A stretch of DNA of 64,000 bases from Pseudomonas putida (GTDB lineage Bacteria > Pseudomonadota > Gammaproteobacteria > Pseudomonadales > Pseudomonadaceae): the NCBI RefSeq assembly GCF_001941965.1, contig NZ_MKZO01000023.1:25254-89253 (forward strand). The letters are read 5' to 3'. Positions 23,920-32,295 of this stretch are shown piece after piece; the stretch's first letter is position 1; each line of letters begins with the position of its first letter. The position numbers were made by a program, and so were the translations under genes. Under the pieces are notes generated by a model, which saw only the letters and a program-made list of their open reading frames with translations, did no database searches and had not been told where the DNA came from.

Positions 23920-24605
23920 GCCGCTTCAAGAACGAGATCACCCACCTGCAGGCGCACATCAAGACGCTTCGCCTGGGGGCTGGCGCCCTGGTCATCGTCG
24001 CCCTGGTCATGGGCGGCGGCTGGTGGAGCGCTCCGCGCGATCTGACCATCCACGTTCCGCCTGACCTGCGCTCCGGCAGTACCAGGAAGTGGTGGGAAGT
24101 GCCGCCCGAATCGGTCTATGCGTTCACGTTCTACGTGTTCCAGACGCTCAACCGCTGGCCGACGAATGGCGAAGAGGACTACGCGCGCAACCTCCACACG
24201 CTCTCGCCGTATCTCACCCCGTCCTGCCAGGCCTTCCTTCGCGCGGACTACGACTACCGCCGCAGCACGGGCGAGCTGCGCCAGCGCGTGCGCGGGATTT
24301 ATGAAATCCCCGGCCGCGGCTACGGCGACGACCCTACGGCGCGCGTGCGCGTGGTCTCCGACCGCGACTGGGTGGTGACGCTGGACATCACCGCCGACGA
24401 GTACTACGGCGCCGAGCAAGTCAAGCGCGCTCTGGTGCGCTATCCAGTGAAGGTCACGCGGGTGGACGTCGATCCTGCCCGCAACCCGTTCGGCCTGGCG
24501 CTCGACTGCTATGAGGGCGCGCCCCAGCGCATCAGCACGCCGGAGCCAACGCGCCCGGCGTCTGGCGGCCTGTCTCCGCAAGCGCCCCAAGGAGAAACCC
24601 CATGA
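23916..24605 (+). CDS. TIGR03746 (PFL_4703) family ICE protein, VirB8/TraE-like, 229 aa
   Basis: It overlaps the previous gene by 4 bp. A short cytoplasmic N-terminus precedes one membrane segment (about residues 22-42) and a periplasmic domain with WWEVPPESVYAFTFYVFQTLNRWP, SPSLT-like YLTPSC and VRVVSDRDWVVTLDI. This topology fits a VirB8/TraE-like assembly factor. The C-terminal tail is proline rich. The stop overlaps the next ATG. Confidence 0.9.
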   Translation: MSRFKNEITHLQAHIKTLRLGAGALVIVALVMGGGWWSAPRDLTIHVPPDLRSGSTRKWWEVPPESVYAFTFYVFQTLNRWPTNGEEDYARNLHTLSPYLTPSCQAFLRADYDYRRSTGELRQRVRGIYEIPGRGYGDDPTARVRVVSDRDWVVTLDITADEYYGAEQVKRALVRYPVKVTRVDVDPARNPFGLALDCYEGAPQRISTPEPTRPASGGLSPQAPQGETP

Positions 24606-25528
24606 AGCATCCTGTACTCACGCTGCTGGGGCTGTTGGCCGTGGCCGCCGCTCCTGCTGTCCAGGCAGTGGAGATCCTGCGCTGGGAACGTATGCCGTTG
24701 GCGGTGCCGCTGAAGGTCGGCCACGAGCGCATCGTGTTCATCGACCGCAACGTCCGCGTGGGCGTACCTGCGGGCGTCGGCGAGCGCCTACGGGTGCAGA
24801 GCGCGGGCGGCGCGGTGTACCTGCGCGCCAGCGAGCCGATCGAGCCCACGCGGCTGCAATTGCAGGACGCCGACACGGGCGCGCTGATCCTGCTGGACAT
24901 TGCGGCGGAGCCAGCCAAGGACGGCGAAGCCGAGCTGGAACCAGTGCGCATCGTCGAGGGCAACAGCACCCCGGCGCGCTATGGCGATCAGCCCGGCGAT
25001 GACAACGAAGCTCCGGCGCGCGCCCAGGACCAGGCCGGCGCGCGAGCGGCGCGACGCGAGACCCCGGTGTCGGTTGTCCTGACGCGCTTTGCCGCACAGA
25101 ACCTCTACGCGCCGCTACGCACCGTGGAGCCGCTGCCGAGCGTCATGCGGGTGAACCTGCGCCGTGACCTCGACCTCGGCACGCTGATGCCGACGCTGCC
25201 CGTGCGCGCGGTCGCGCTCGCGTCATGGCGTCTGGAAGACCAGTGGGTGACCGCCGTGCGCCTGACCAACAGCAGCAGCGGCTGGATCACCCTGGACCCG
25301 CGCGTGCTGCAAGGCGATTTCCTCACCGCCACCTTCCAACACGAGGCGCTTGGCCCGCGCGGGACGCCCGAGGACACGACCGTTCTGTACCTGGTGACGC
25401 GCGGGCGTGGCCTTGCGCAATCGCTGCTACCAGCGGTCAACCGCTTCGACCCGGCCGTGCATCTCCCGCAACCGGAAGCCGGTTCCCAGGATGGCACCGA
25501 CCGCAAGGAGGTCCGCCATGCGCAGTAA
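24602..25528 (+). CDS. TIGR03749 (PFL_4704) family ICE protein, VirB9/TraK-like, 308 aa
   Basis: Starts inside the previous stop (ATGA). Signal peptide MKHPVLTLLGLLAVAAAPAVQA. The mature N-terminus VEILRWERMPLAVPLKVGHERI with FIDRNVRVG is the family hallmark; the rest is beta-rich. It probably forms part of the outer-membrane core complex with the VirB10-like product of the next gene, which it overlaps by 11 bp. Confidence 0.92.
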   Translation: MKHPVLTLLGLLAVAAAPAVQAVEILRWERMPLAVPLKVGHERIVFIDRNVRVGVPAGVGERLRVQSAGGAVYLRASEPIEPTRLQLQDADTGALILLDIAAEPAKDGEAELEPVRIVEGNSTPARYGDQPGDDNEAPARAQDQAGARAARRETPVSVVLTRFAAQNLYAPLRTVEPLPSVMRVNLRRDLDLGTLMPTLPVRAVALASWRLEDQWVTAVRLTNSSSGWITLDPRVLQGDFLTATFQHEALGPRGTPEDTTVLYLVTRGRGLAQSLLPAVNRFDPAVHLPQPEAGSQDGTDRKEVRHAQ

Positions 25529-26948
25529 TGGACTCCTGAAGTGGCTGATGATCCCGGTTGCCGTGCTGGTGCTGTTCGTCGCCATCCGGCTGTTCTCGGG
25601 AGGCAGCACTTCGGCACCACCGACCGCGGATGCCGGCGCCAAGCTCACGCCAGCGGAAATGAAGGCGCTGGGCATCGAGGGCGATACCCCGCGCGACACC
25701 GTGGCGACGCTCGTTGCCCAAGTGAAGCAGTTGCGCACCGAGCTTCAGACCGCGCTCTCGGACAACAAATCCCAGCGCGAAGAAAACCAGCGACTGCGCC
25801 AGCGCGAGAACTCCATTGACCAGCGCATCAATTCGGCCCTCGACTCCGAGCGCACCAACCTGCGTCGCGACCAAGAGCAGGCAGCCAGCGCGCGTCAGCA
25901 GACCGAAGGGCTGCTGGCCGACCTGCAACGGCGCCTGGACAGTATCGGCGGACGTGGCGGCGGCCATGCCGACCTGCCGGTGGGTCTGGGGCTGCGTGAC
26001 GGCGACGAGGCCGGCATGGAAGGCGGCGTGCGCTGGGTCGAACCCGACGATGCGAGGAAAGCCGAGGGGCGCAACAGCAGTCGTGGCACGGGTAGCGGCA
26101 TGAGCTTCCCGACGAGCTTCGGCCCCGCGCAGAGCACGTTGGAAACCACGGCGGAAACCGTGGCGAACGCGGGCGCACGCGCCGCAGGCGTGAAGAGCGC
26201 CAAGGCGGTCTATACCGTACCGACCAATTCGACGCTGATGGGGTCGGTGGCGATGACGGCGCTGATCGGCCGCGTGCCGATCGACGGAACCGTCAACGAT
26301 CCGTACCCCTTCAAGGTGTTGGTCGGATCGGACAACCTGACCGCCAATGGCATCGACATTCCCGACGTGGCCGGTGCCGTGTTCAGCGGCACCGCATCGG
26401 GCGACTGGACGCTCTCGTGCGTGCGCGGCCAGGTACGCAGCATCACCTTCGTCTTCCACGACGGCACGATCCGCACCATCCCCGAAGACCGCGACGGCAA
26501 CCAGCAAAACAACCAGCAGCAGAACTCTCAAAGTGGAGGCCTGGGCTGGATCAGCGACCCATACGGCATTCCCTGCGTCAGCGGGGAGCGGCGCAGCAAC
26601 GCCCAGCAGTACCTTGGCTCGCAAGCCCTGATTACCGCCGCCGGTGCCGGCGTCGCCTCGCTGATCGACAGCGACAGCGGCCAGATGTCCTACGTCGGCG
26701 CCGACGGCTCCATCGGCAGCGTCGGTATCTCGGGCAATGAAGCCGTGGGCCGCATCCTGGCCGGTGGCGTGCGCGACATGGCCGACTGGGTGAACAAGCT
26801 GTACGGCCAGGCGTTCGCCGCTGTCTATGTCCAGCCCGGCGCGAAGGTCGCCGTCCACCTCGAAAAGCCGCTCGCCATCGACTTCGATCCCGAAGGCCGC
26901 AAGGTCGATCACCGCGCAGGAGAAAGCCATGCTCTCGAACTTGAATAA
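25518..26948 (+). CDS. TIGR03752 (PFL_4705) family ICE protein, VirB10/TraB-like, 476 aa
   Basis: ATG 25518 is chosen because it begins the N-terminal membrane anchor (about residues 7-25, GLLKWLMIPVAVLVLFVAI) and overlaps the previous gene slightly. A coiled coil follows (about 60-135), then the periplasmic TraB-like domain (KAVYTVPTNSTLMGSVAMTALIGRVP and ISDPYGIPCVSGERRSNAQQ). It would bridge the inner and outer membranes in the secretion channel. It overlaps the lipoprotein gene by 20 bp. Confidence 0.93.
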   Translation: MRSNGLLKWLMIPVAVLVLFVAIRLFSGGSTSAPPTADAGAKLTPAEMKALGIEGDTPRDTVATLVAQVKQLRTELQTALSDNKSQREENQRLRQRENSIDQRINSALDSERTNLRRDQEQAASARQQTEGLLADLQRRLDSIGGRGGGHADLPVGLGLRDGDEAGMEGGVRWVEPDDARKAEGRNSSRGTGSGMSFPTSFGPAQSTLETTAETVANAGARAAGVKSAKAVYTVPTNSTLMGSVAMTALIGRVPIDGTVNDPYPFKVLVGSDNLTANGIDIPDVAGAVFSGTASGDWTLSCVRGQVRSITFVFHDGTIRTIPEDRDGNQQNNQQQNSQSGGLGWISDPYGIPCVSGERRSNAQQYLGSQALITAAGAGVASLIDSDSGQMSYVGADGSIGSVGISGNEAVGRILAGGVRDMADWVNKLYGQAFAAVYVQPGAKVAVHLEKPLAIDFDPEGRKVDHRAGESHALELE

Positions 26949-27369
26949 GGCCCTGGCGCTGGCCCTCGCCGTCGCGGTGCTCGGCGGCTGTGCCACCAGC
27001 AAGGAAAAGCTGCTCCCCCACGGCGACAGCACGATGATGGACATCTGGCAGCAGAACGCCGGTGACGGGGGTGGTGGCGCCGGCCAGGTGGCGCGCAGGC
27101 AATTGCTCGATGCACGCCAGAGCCTGCGCCGGACGCTGACCGAGGCCGACGTGGAGGCCGCGCCCACCGAGCAGATGCGCTACACGCGCACGGCGCGCAA
27201 CGAGGTCTATCGCCAGTTCCACCGCCTGCCGAACCCCGATCTTGTCATGTATGTGTACCCGCACCTGGCGGGCACCGATCCCGTGCCGGTTCCGGGCTAC
27301 ACGACGGTCTTTCCCCTGTACCAGCGTGTGCAGTACGCCATGCCGGGCGAGCGCGTGGAGGACTACTGA
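26929..27369 (+). CDS. TIGR03751 family conjugal transfer lipoprotein, VirB7/TraV-like, 146 aa
   Basis: ATG 26929 with AGGAGAAAG upstream. Lipobox LGGCATS gives an acylated Cys near residue 21. The mature part has KEKLLPHGDSTMMDIWQ and a C-terminal YRQFHRLPNPDLVMYVYPH, as in the family. It should be an outer-membrane lipoprotein of the channel core. The stop overlaps the ATG of the ATPase gene (TGATG). Confidence 0.92.
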   Translation: MLSNLNKALALALAVAVLGGCATSKEKLLPHGDSTMMDIWQQNAGDGGGGAGQVARRQLLDARQSLRRTLTEADVEAAPTEQMRYTRTARNEVYRQFHRLPNPDLVMYVYPHLAGTDPVPVPGYTTVFPLYQRVQYAMPGERVEDY

Positions 27370-30236
27370 TGCGCTGGAAACTCCCCTGGCCGAAGCTGGC
27401 TGCATCCGATGGTGGCAATGACGAGCAGCCGGACGGCTGGCAGCGCCACGTCGAGGCGTTGCGCCAGGCCGGCATTGCCGAACCCGGAGCGACGGTCCAG
27501 GGCCGCAGGCCGGCGACCGTGGCGGACGAGCAGGCGATGTACGACGTTGCGCAGTCATTCGCGGAGCTGCTGCCGTGGGTGGAGTTCCTGCCGCCGTCGA
27601 AGTCCATGCTGCTGGAGGACGGGCAATCGGTCGCGGCCTTCTACGAACTGGTCCCGCTAGGCACCGAAGGTCGGGAACCGGGCTGGCTCGCTCATGCCCG
27701 CGATGCGCTCGAAAACGCGCTCCAGGACTCGTTCGATGAGCTGGATGAGAACCCGTGGGTGCTCCAGCTCTATGCACAGGACGAGCCCAGCTTCGACCAG
27801 TACATGCAGACGCTACGCGACTACGTGCAGCCGCGCGCCCGCAGCACGGCCTTCACCGAGTTCTACCTCCGCTTCTTTGGCCACCACCTGCGCGCGGTGG
27901 CCAAGCCCGGCGGACTGTTCGAGGATACGGTGGTCACGCGGTTGCGCTGGCGCGGCCAGACGCGGCGCGTGCGCATGGTGGTCTATCGCCGGGCCGCCGG
28001 GCAGGCGAACCGCCGCGGCCAGACACCCGAGCAAATGCTGAACATCGTCTGCGATCGCCTCTGCGGCGGCTTGGCGAACGCCGGCATCCAGGCCCGGCGC
28101 ATGGTCGCGGCCGATGTTCACGACTGGCTGCTGCGTTGGTTCAACCCACGCCCCACGATGCTCGGGCCCGGCGCTGAGGAGCGAGAGCGCTTCTATGCGC
28201 TGGCCCGCTATCCCGACGAGGTGGAGGAAGGTGAGATTGAGCTGGCGAGTGGTCGGGACTTCAGTCAACGGCTGTTCTTCGGTCAGCCTCGCTCCGATGC
28301 CGAGCACGGCACCTGGTACTTTGACGGTATGCCGCATCGCGTACTGGTCACCGACCGGCTACGCATGCCGCCCGGTACGGGGCACCTGACCGGCGAAACC
28401 CGCAAGGGGGACGCTATCAACACGCTTTTCGATCAGATGCCCGAAGACACCACGATGTGTCTGACCATGGTGGCGACGCCCCAGGACATCCTCGAATCGC
28501 ACCTGAATCACCTGGCGAAGAAGGCTGTCGGCGAAACACTGGCATCGGAACAAACGCTCAAGGATGTGCAGGAGGCACGCTCGCTCATCGGCAGCGCGCA
28601 CAAGCTCTACCGCGGCACGCTGGCCTTCTATCTGCGCGGACGCGATGAAGCCGAACTTGACAGGCGCGGTCTGGACCTCGCCAACGTGATGCTCAACGCG
28701 GGGTTGCAGCCTGTGCGCGAGGACGATGAAGTCGCGCCGCTCAACAGCTACCTGCGCTGGCTACCGTGCTGCTACAACCCTGCGCAAGATCGACGGAACT
28801 GGTTCACCCAACTGATGTTCGCCCAGCATGTGGCGAATCTCTCGCCGGCGTGGGGTCGCAGCCAGGGTACGGGTCATCCGGGCAACACGTTCTTCAACCG
28901 CGGCGGCGGGCCGATCACGTTTGATCCACTGAACCGCTTGGACAGGCAGATGAACGCCCATCTGTTCCTGTTCGGCCCCACCGGCTCGGGCAAGAGCGCA
29001 ACGCTCAACAACCTCTTGAACCAGGTCACGGCCATCTACCGGCCGCGGCTGTTCATCGTGGAAGCCGGCAACAGCTTTGGCTTGTTCAGCGACTTCGCAA
29101 AGCGCCTGGGTCTGACCGTGAACCGGGTCAAGCTGGCTCCTGGCTCGGGCATCAGCCTGGCGCCGTTCGCCGACGCTCGCCGGCTGATCGAAACGCCCAG
29201 CAACGTGCAGACGCTTGATGCCGATGCACTGGATGAAGAATTGCCAGCCGATTCCTCGGTCATGGAGGAGGACGAGCAGCGCGACGTGCTGGGTGAACTG
29301 GAGATCACGGCACGGCTGATGATCACAGGCGGCGAGGACAAGGAAGAAGCCCGGATGACGCGGGCCGATCGCTCGCTGATCCGCCAGTGCATCCTCGATG
29401 CCGCCGAGCACTGCGTGGCCGAGAAACGCACGGTGCTCACGCGCGACGTGCGCAACGCGCTGCGCACGCGCGGCCAGGACCCGACGCTGCCCGAGATGCG
29501 GCGCGTGCGGCTGCTGGAGATGGCGGACGCGATGGACATGTTCTGCCAAGGCACGGACGGCGAGATGTTCGATCGCGATGGCACGCCGTGGCCCGAGGCC
29601 GACATCACGCTGGTGGATCTCGCGACCTATGCCCGGGAGGGCTACAACGCGCAGCTCTCCATCGCCTACATCAGCCTGATCAGCACGGTGAACAACATCG
29701 CCGAGCGCGACCAGTACCTGGGCCGTCCGATCATCAATGTGACCGACGAAGGCCACATCATCACGAAGAACCCGCTGCTTGCGCCCTACGTTGTAAAAAT
29801 TACAAAAATGTGGCGCAAGCTAGGGGCCTGGTTCTGGCTGGCTACACAAAATATCGACGATCTGCCGCGTGCCGCGGAGCCCATGCTCAACATGATTGAG
29901 TGGTGGATCTGCCTGTCGATGCCGCCCGATGAGGTCGAGAAGATTGCACGCTTCCGCGAACTCTCGCCCGCGCAGAAAGCGCTGATGCTCTCGGCGCGCA
30001 AAGAAGCGGGCAAGTTCACCGAGGGCGTCATCCTTTCCAAGAGCATGGAAGTGCTGTTCCGCGCCGTGCCGCCCAGCCTGTACTTGGCGTTGGCGCAGAC
30101 CGAACCCGAAGAGAAGGCCGAGCGCTACCAGCTCATGCAGCACTACGGCTGCACCGAACTGGAAGCGGCCTTCAAGGTGGCCGAGAAGATCGACCAGGCG
30201 CGCGGCATCGAGTCGCCGGCCTTGGAACTGTCGTAA
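27369..30236 (+). CDS. traC: Conjugative transfer ATPase, VirB4/TraC-like (TIGR03744, PFL_4706), 955 aa
   Basis: Powers assembly and substrate movement in the type IV secretion system. Walker A FGPTGSGKSAT (about residues 535-545), Walker B-like region INVTDEGHIITKN, and a C-terminal KMWRKLGAWFWLATQNIDDL motif typical of VirB4/TraC. The N-terminal third is the family's non-catalytic domain. Length is normal. It starts in the stop of the lipoprotein gene and is followed 13 bp later by the DsbA-like gene. Confidence 0.95.
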   Translation: MRWKLPWPKLAASDGGNDEQPDGWQRHVEALRQAGIAEPGATVQGRRPATVADEQAMYDVAQSFAELLPWVEFLPPSKSMLLEDGQSVAAFYELVPLGTEGREPGWLAHARDALENALQDSFDELDENPWVLQLYAQDEPSFDQYMQTLRDYVQPRARSTAFTEFYLRFFGHHLRAVAKPGGLFEDTVVTRLRWRGQTRRVRMVVYRRAAGQANRRGQTPEQMLNIVCDRLCGGLANAGIQARRMVAADVHDWLLRWFNPRPTMLGPGAEERERFYALARYPDEVEEGEIELASGRDFSQRLFFGQPRSDAEHGTWYFDGMPHRVLVTDRLRMPPGTGHLTGETRKGDAINTLFDQMPEDTTMCLTMVATPQDILESHLNHLAKKAVGETLASEQTLKDVQEARSLIGSAHKLYRGTLAFYLRGRDEAELDRRGLDLANVMLNAGLQPVREDDEVAPLNSYLRWLPCCYNPAQDRRNWFTQLMFAQHVANLSPAWGRSQGTGHPGNTFFNRGGGPITFDPLNRLDRQMNAHLFLFGPTGSGKSATLNNLLNQVTAIYRPRLFIVEAGNSFGLFSDFAKRLGLTVNRVKLAPGSGISLAPFADARRLIETPSNVQTLDADALDEELPADSSVMEEDEQRDVLGELEITARLMITGGEDKEEARMTRADRSLIRQCILDAAEHCVAEKRTVLTRDVRNALRTRGQDPTLPEMRRVRLLEMADAMDMFCQGTDGEMFDRDGTPWPEADITLVDLATYAREGYNAQLSIAYISLISTVNNIAERDQYLGRPIINVTDEGHIITKNPLLAPYVVKITKMWRKLGAWFWLATQNIDDLPRAAEPMLNMIEWWICLSMPPDEVEKIARFRELSPAQKALMLSARKEAGKFTEGVILSKSMEVLFRAVPPSLYLALAQTEPEEKAERYQLMQHYGCTELEAAFKVAEKIDQARGIESPALELS

Positions 30237-30249
30237 GACGGAGAACGCC

Positions 30250-31014
30250 ATGGAACAGAAACGTCCTTCCATTCCGATGCAGGTCCAGGCGTTCCGCCGC
30301 CGCAACGGGCGGCCCCGCTGGCCCTGGGCATTGGCTGCTGTGCTGGTCGCGCTGCTGCTGATCTGGCTTGTGTCAAGGTCGCCCGGCGAATCCCCGCCGC
30401 AGCCGCCCACGCCGGTCAGCATGGCACCGGTGGCCGGGCCGCCCTGGCTAATGGGCAACCCCAAAGGCCGTTTCACGCTGACGCTCTATGCCGACCTGGA
30501 GTGCCCGTTCTGCCGGGAGTATTTCCCGCAGCTCAAGCGGTGGATCGGCAACAACACCGACGTGGCGCTGCAATGGCACCACCAGCCGCTGGCCGAGCAC
30601 GAGCCGGCCGCGTCAGCCGAGGCACGCCTAGTGGAATGCGCTGCCGAAGCAGGTGGGCATGTCGCGTTCTGGCAGGCGATCGAATGGGTCTATGCCCACA
30701 CGCGCAGCGGCGGCCAGGGCTTGCCCGATGGCTTGCGGTACCCCGAATCGACGCCAGCCAGCGAGCAGTGCATGGCAAGCGAAAGGCCCAGTGCGGCTAT
30801 CCGCGCCCAGGCTGCGGAAGCCACCAAGAGCGGCGTAACCGCCACGCCGTCGCTGCGCCTGCTCGATCGCCAAACGGGCCAGGCCATCCTGCTGCAGGGG
30901 CCGATCGAGGGCGATGCCTTGCTGTCAGCCATGGACATGCTGGCGGCTGAGGGTCCGACCAGCACACCCACATCCGAAATGCCTGCCGACGTCGTCGGCG
31001 ACATGCCCAGGTAG
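30250..31014 (+). CDS. Membrane-anchored DsbA-like thiol oxidoreductase, 254 aa
   Basis: One membrane segment (about residues 25-42), then a proline-rich linker and a thioredoxin-fold domain with DLECPFCREYF (active-site C85-P-F-C88) and a cis-proline motif GVTATPSLRLLD. It faces the periplasm and probably forms or rearranges disulfides in the cysteine-rich TraU/TraH-like proteins encoded downstream. The end of the gene overlaps the start of radC-type leader copy 5 (H1 begins at 30985). Confidence 0.88.
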   Translation: MEQKRPSIPMQVQAFRRRNGRPRWPWALAAVLVALLLIWLVSRSPGESPPQPPTPVSMAPVAGPPWLMGNPKGRFTLTLYADLECPFCREYFPQLKRWIGNNTDVALQWHHQPLAEHEPAASAEARLVECAAEAGGHVAFWQAIEWVYAHTRSGGQGLPDGLRYPESTPASEQCMASERPSAAIRAQAAEATKSGVTATPSLRLLDRQTGQAILLQGPIEGDALLSAMDMLAAEGPTSTPTSEMPADVVGDMPR

Positions 31015-31116
31015 CCCCGGTCTTCAAGGCTACGGCGCAGTCCTCTGCGCTGACCGCGACTCGTTCGCCTTGCATCCTGGCCGCGAACGGTCACCGCAAT
31101 CGCGGTGATGGATGCA
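30985..31116 (+). ncRNA. radC-type structured RNA leader, copy 5 (upstream of radC)
   Basis: H1 GCCGAC/GTCGGC (30985-30999), the box ACATGCC, H2 GTAGCC/GGCTAC with loop ending TCTTCAA (31011-31033), H3 GCGCAG/CTGCGC (31035-31050), H4 GTTCGC/GCGAAC (31063-31088) and H5 TCACCGC/GCGGTGA (31091-31108). The H4 loop TGCATCC (31071-31077) pairs with GGATGCA (31110-31116). It stands directly upstream of a radC gene, as expected for the described radC RNA motif. Its 5' part lies inside the preceding coding region. Confidence 0.85.
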
Positions 31117-31136
31117 TCTTTTCATTCTCATCCCCA

Positions 31137-31168
31137 GGAGGGCTTGCCCTCGGGGGCGCGCGCCCTCC
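31137..31168 (+). promoter_or_regulatory. Competing complements before the radC start
   Basis: GGAGGGC (31137-31143) can pair with GCCCTC (31146-31151, only via a shorter stem because the loop is tight) or with GCCCTCC (31162-31168). A G-rich spacer lies between. The layout resembles 5572-5614 but has no T tract, so any effect would be on translation. Weak evidence. Confidence 0.3.
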
Positions 31169-31192
31169 GATCTCACCGTCTGGAGGTTCGCC

Positions 31193-31687
31193 ATGTCTTT
31201 CGCCATCAATGACTCCTGTGTGGAGTCGCTTTCCGCCGTAGCTGCCCAGCACGAAGACTGGATCATCCAGCAGGCCATCGTGCTGCTGGAAAAACGGATC
31301 TTCAAAGCTGGACCATGCCTCAGCCAGCCGGCCGCCGTGCGGGACTATCTGCGCGTGAAACTGGTCGCTGAACCCAACGAGATATTCGCCGCTGTGTTCC
31401 TGGATAGCATGCACCAGGTGCTGGCCTACGAGCCATTGTTCAGGGGCACGATCAACTCGACTTCTGTTTATCCACGTGTCGTCGTACAGCGTGTGCTGGA
31501 GTTGAACGCCGCCGCGGTGATCTTCGCGCACCAGCACCCCTCGGGCATCTCCGAGCCGTCGAGCGCGGATCGTGTGCTGACCCAGCAACTGCAGGCCGCG
31601 CTGGCGCTCATCGATGTACGGGTACTGGATCACATCATCGTAGGCCAAGGTTCCCCGTTCTCCTTTGCGGAGTCAGGCCTGCTGTAA
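31193..31687 (+). CDS. radC: RadC-like JAB/MPN domain protein, 164 aa
   Basis: ATG 31193 follows CTGGAGG. The JAMM metal site is clear: AVIFAHQHPSG followed by EPSSAD (H-x-H, then S-x-x-D), with the upstream strand and a Glu in place. Only the JAB domain is present; the N-terminal helix-hairpin-helix part of chromosomal RadC is missing, as usual for mobile-element copies. Known: such proteins are common on ICEs and plasmids; their function is unsettled and DNA repair is doubtful. It is inserted between the ATPase operon and the TraU/TraH operon and ends in a terminator. Confidence 0.92.
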   Translation: MSFAINDSCVESLSAVAAQHEDWIIQQAIVLLEKRIFKAGPCLSQPAAVRDYLRVKLVAEPNEIFAAVFLDSMHQVLAYEPLFRGTINSTSVYPRVVVQRVLELNAAAVIFAHQHPSGISEPSSADRVLTQQLQAALALIDVRVLDHIIVGQGSPFSFAESGLL

Positions 31688-31713
31688 CGGTCGCATTGCT
31701 TCATTGATCCTCG

Positions 31714-31738
31714 CGGAGGCTTCGGCCTCCGTTTTTTT
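31714..31738 (+). terminator. Rho-independent terminator after radC
   Basis: CGGAGGC-TTCG-GCCTCCG (31714-31731) followed by seven T. Confidence 0.95.
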
Positions 31739-31780
31739 ATGGCCCGGGACAAGCAGGTATGCGGGCAGCCCGCGATGCGC

Positions 31781-31822
31781 ATTGTTTGTTGGGGTGGCAT
31801 CGGGTTCGCGTTTGACTATGGC
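31781..31822 (+). promoter_or_regulatory. Candidate promoter of the third transfer operon (ATTGTTTG motif)
   Basis: ATTGTTTGTTG (31781-31791) lies 68 nt before ATG 31849. A possible -10, TATGGC (31817-31822), follows. It shares motif and distance with 16314 and 22450, and follows directly on the radC terminator, where a promoter is needed. Confidence 0.55.
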
Positions 31823-31848
31823 CCTGATCAACTTTCGGGGCACGCGAC

Positions 31849-32295
31849 ATGCCGGCATCCTTTTCCACGTTCGCGTCGGGCTGGCGAACCCTTGGTCTCG
31901 TCGTGGCGCTGCCGGCGTCCCTGGCCGTGTTCAGCCCCGTCACCTTCGCAGCCGACGTACTGGTCGTCACCGACAGCCACCACCCGGTCAAGACCATGGG
32001 CGGCGAGCGGCTGATCGAGCTGGACGAAGCCCGCCGGATTGAAGCGGAGCTTTCTGCGGAACTGCCCGCCGCCCCCGAACAGGCGGCGGCCACCGTCAAG
32101 CGTCGGCTGAACCAAGGCGGCGCCGACCTACAGCGCCGCATCGCTTCCGCATACCAGGGCGTCACCGACGCATGGAGCCTGGGCATCACCAGCATCCCGG
32201 CTGTCGTGGTGGATCAGCGCTACGTGGTCTATGGCGAGCCGGATGTGGCCCGCGCTGTCGCGCGCATCGAGCAGCGTCGGAGGACCCAGCCATGA
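31849..32295 (+). CDS. TIGR03757 (PFL_4709) family ICE protein, 148 aa
   Basis: A signal peptide ends around VTFA-AD. The mature protein has ADVLVVTDSHHPVK and a C-terminal WSLGITSIPAVVVDQRYVVYG, which is thioredoxin-like with a cis-proline (SIPAVV) but lacks CxxC. Periplasmic. First gene of the TraU/TraH-like operon; it overlaps the next gene by 4 bp. Similar to TrbC/TraW-type partners in F-like systems by position. Confidence 0.9.
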   Translation: MPASFSTFASGWRTLGLVVALPASLAVFSPVTFAADVLVVTDSHHPVKTMGGERLIELDEARRIEAELSAELPAAPEQAAATVKRRLNQGGADLQRRIASAYQGVTDAWSLGITSIPAVVVDQRYVVYGEPDVARAVARIEQRRRTQP

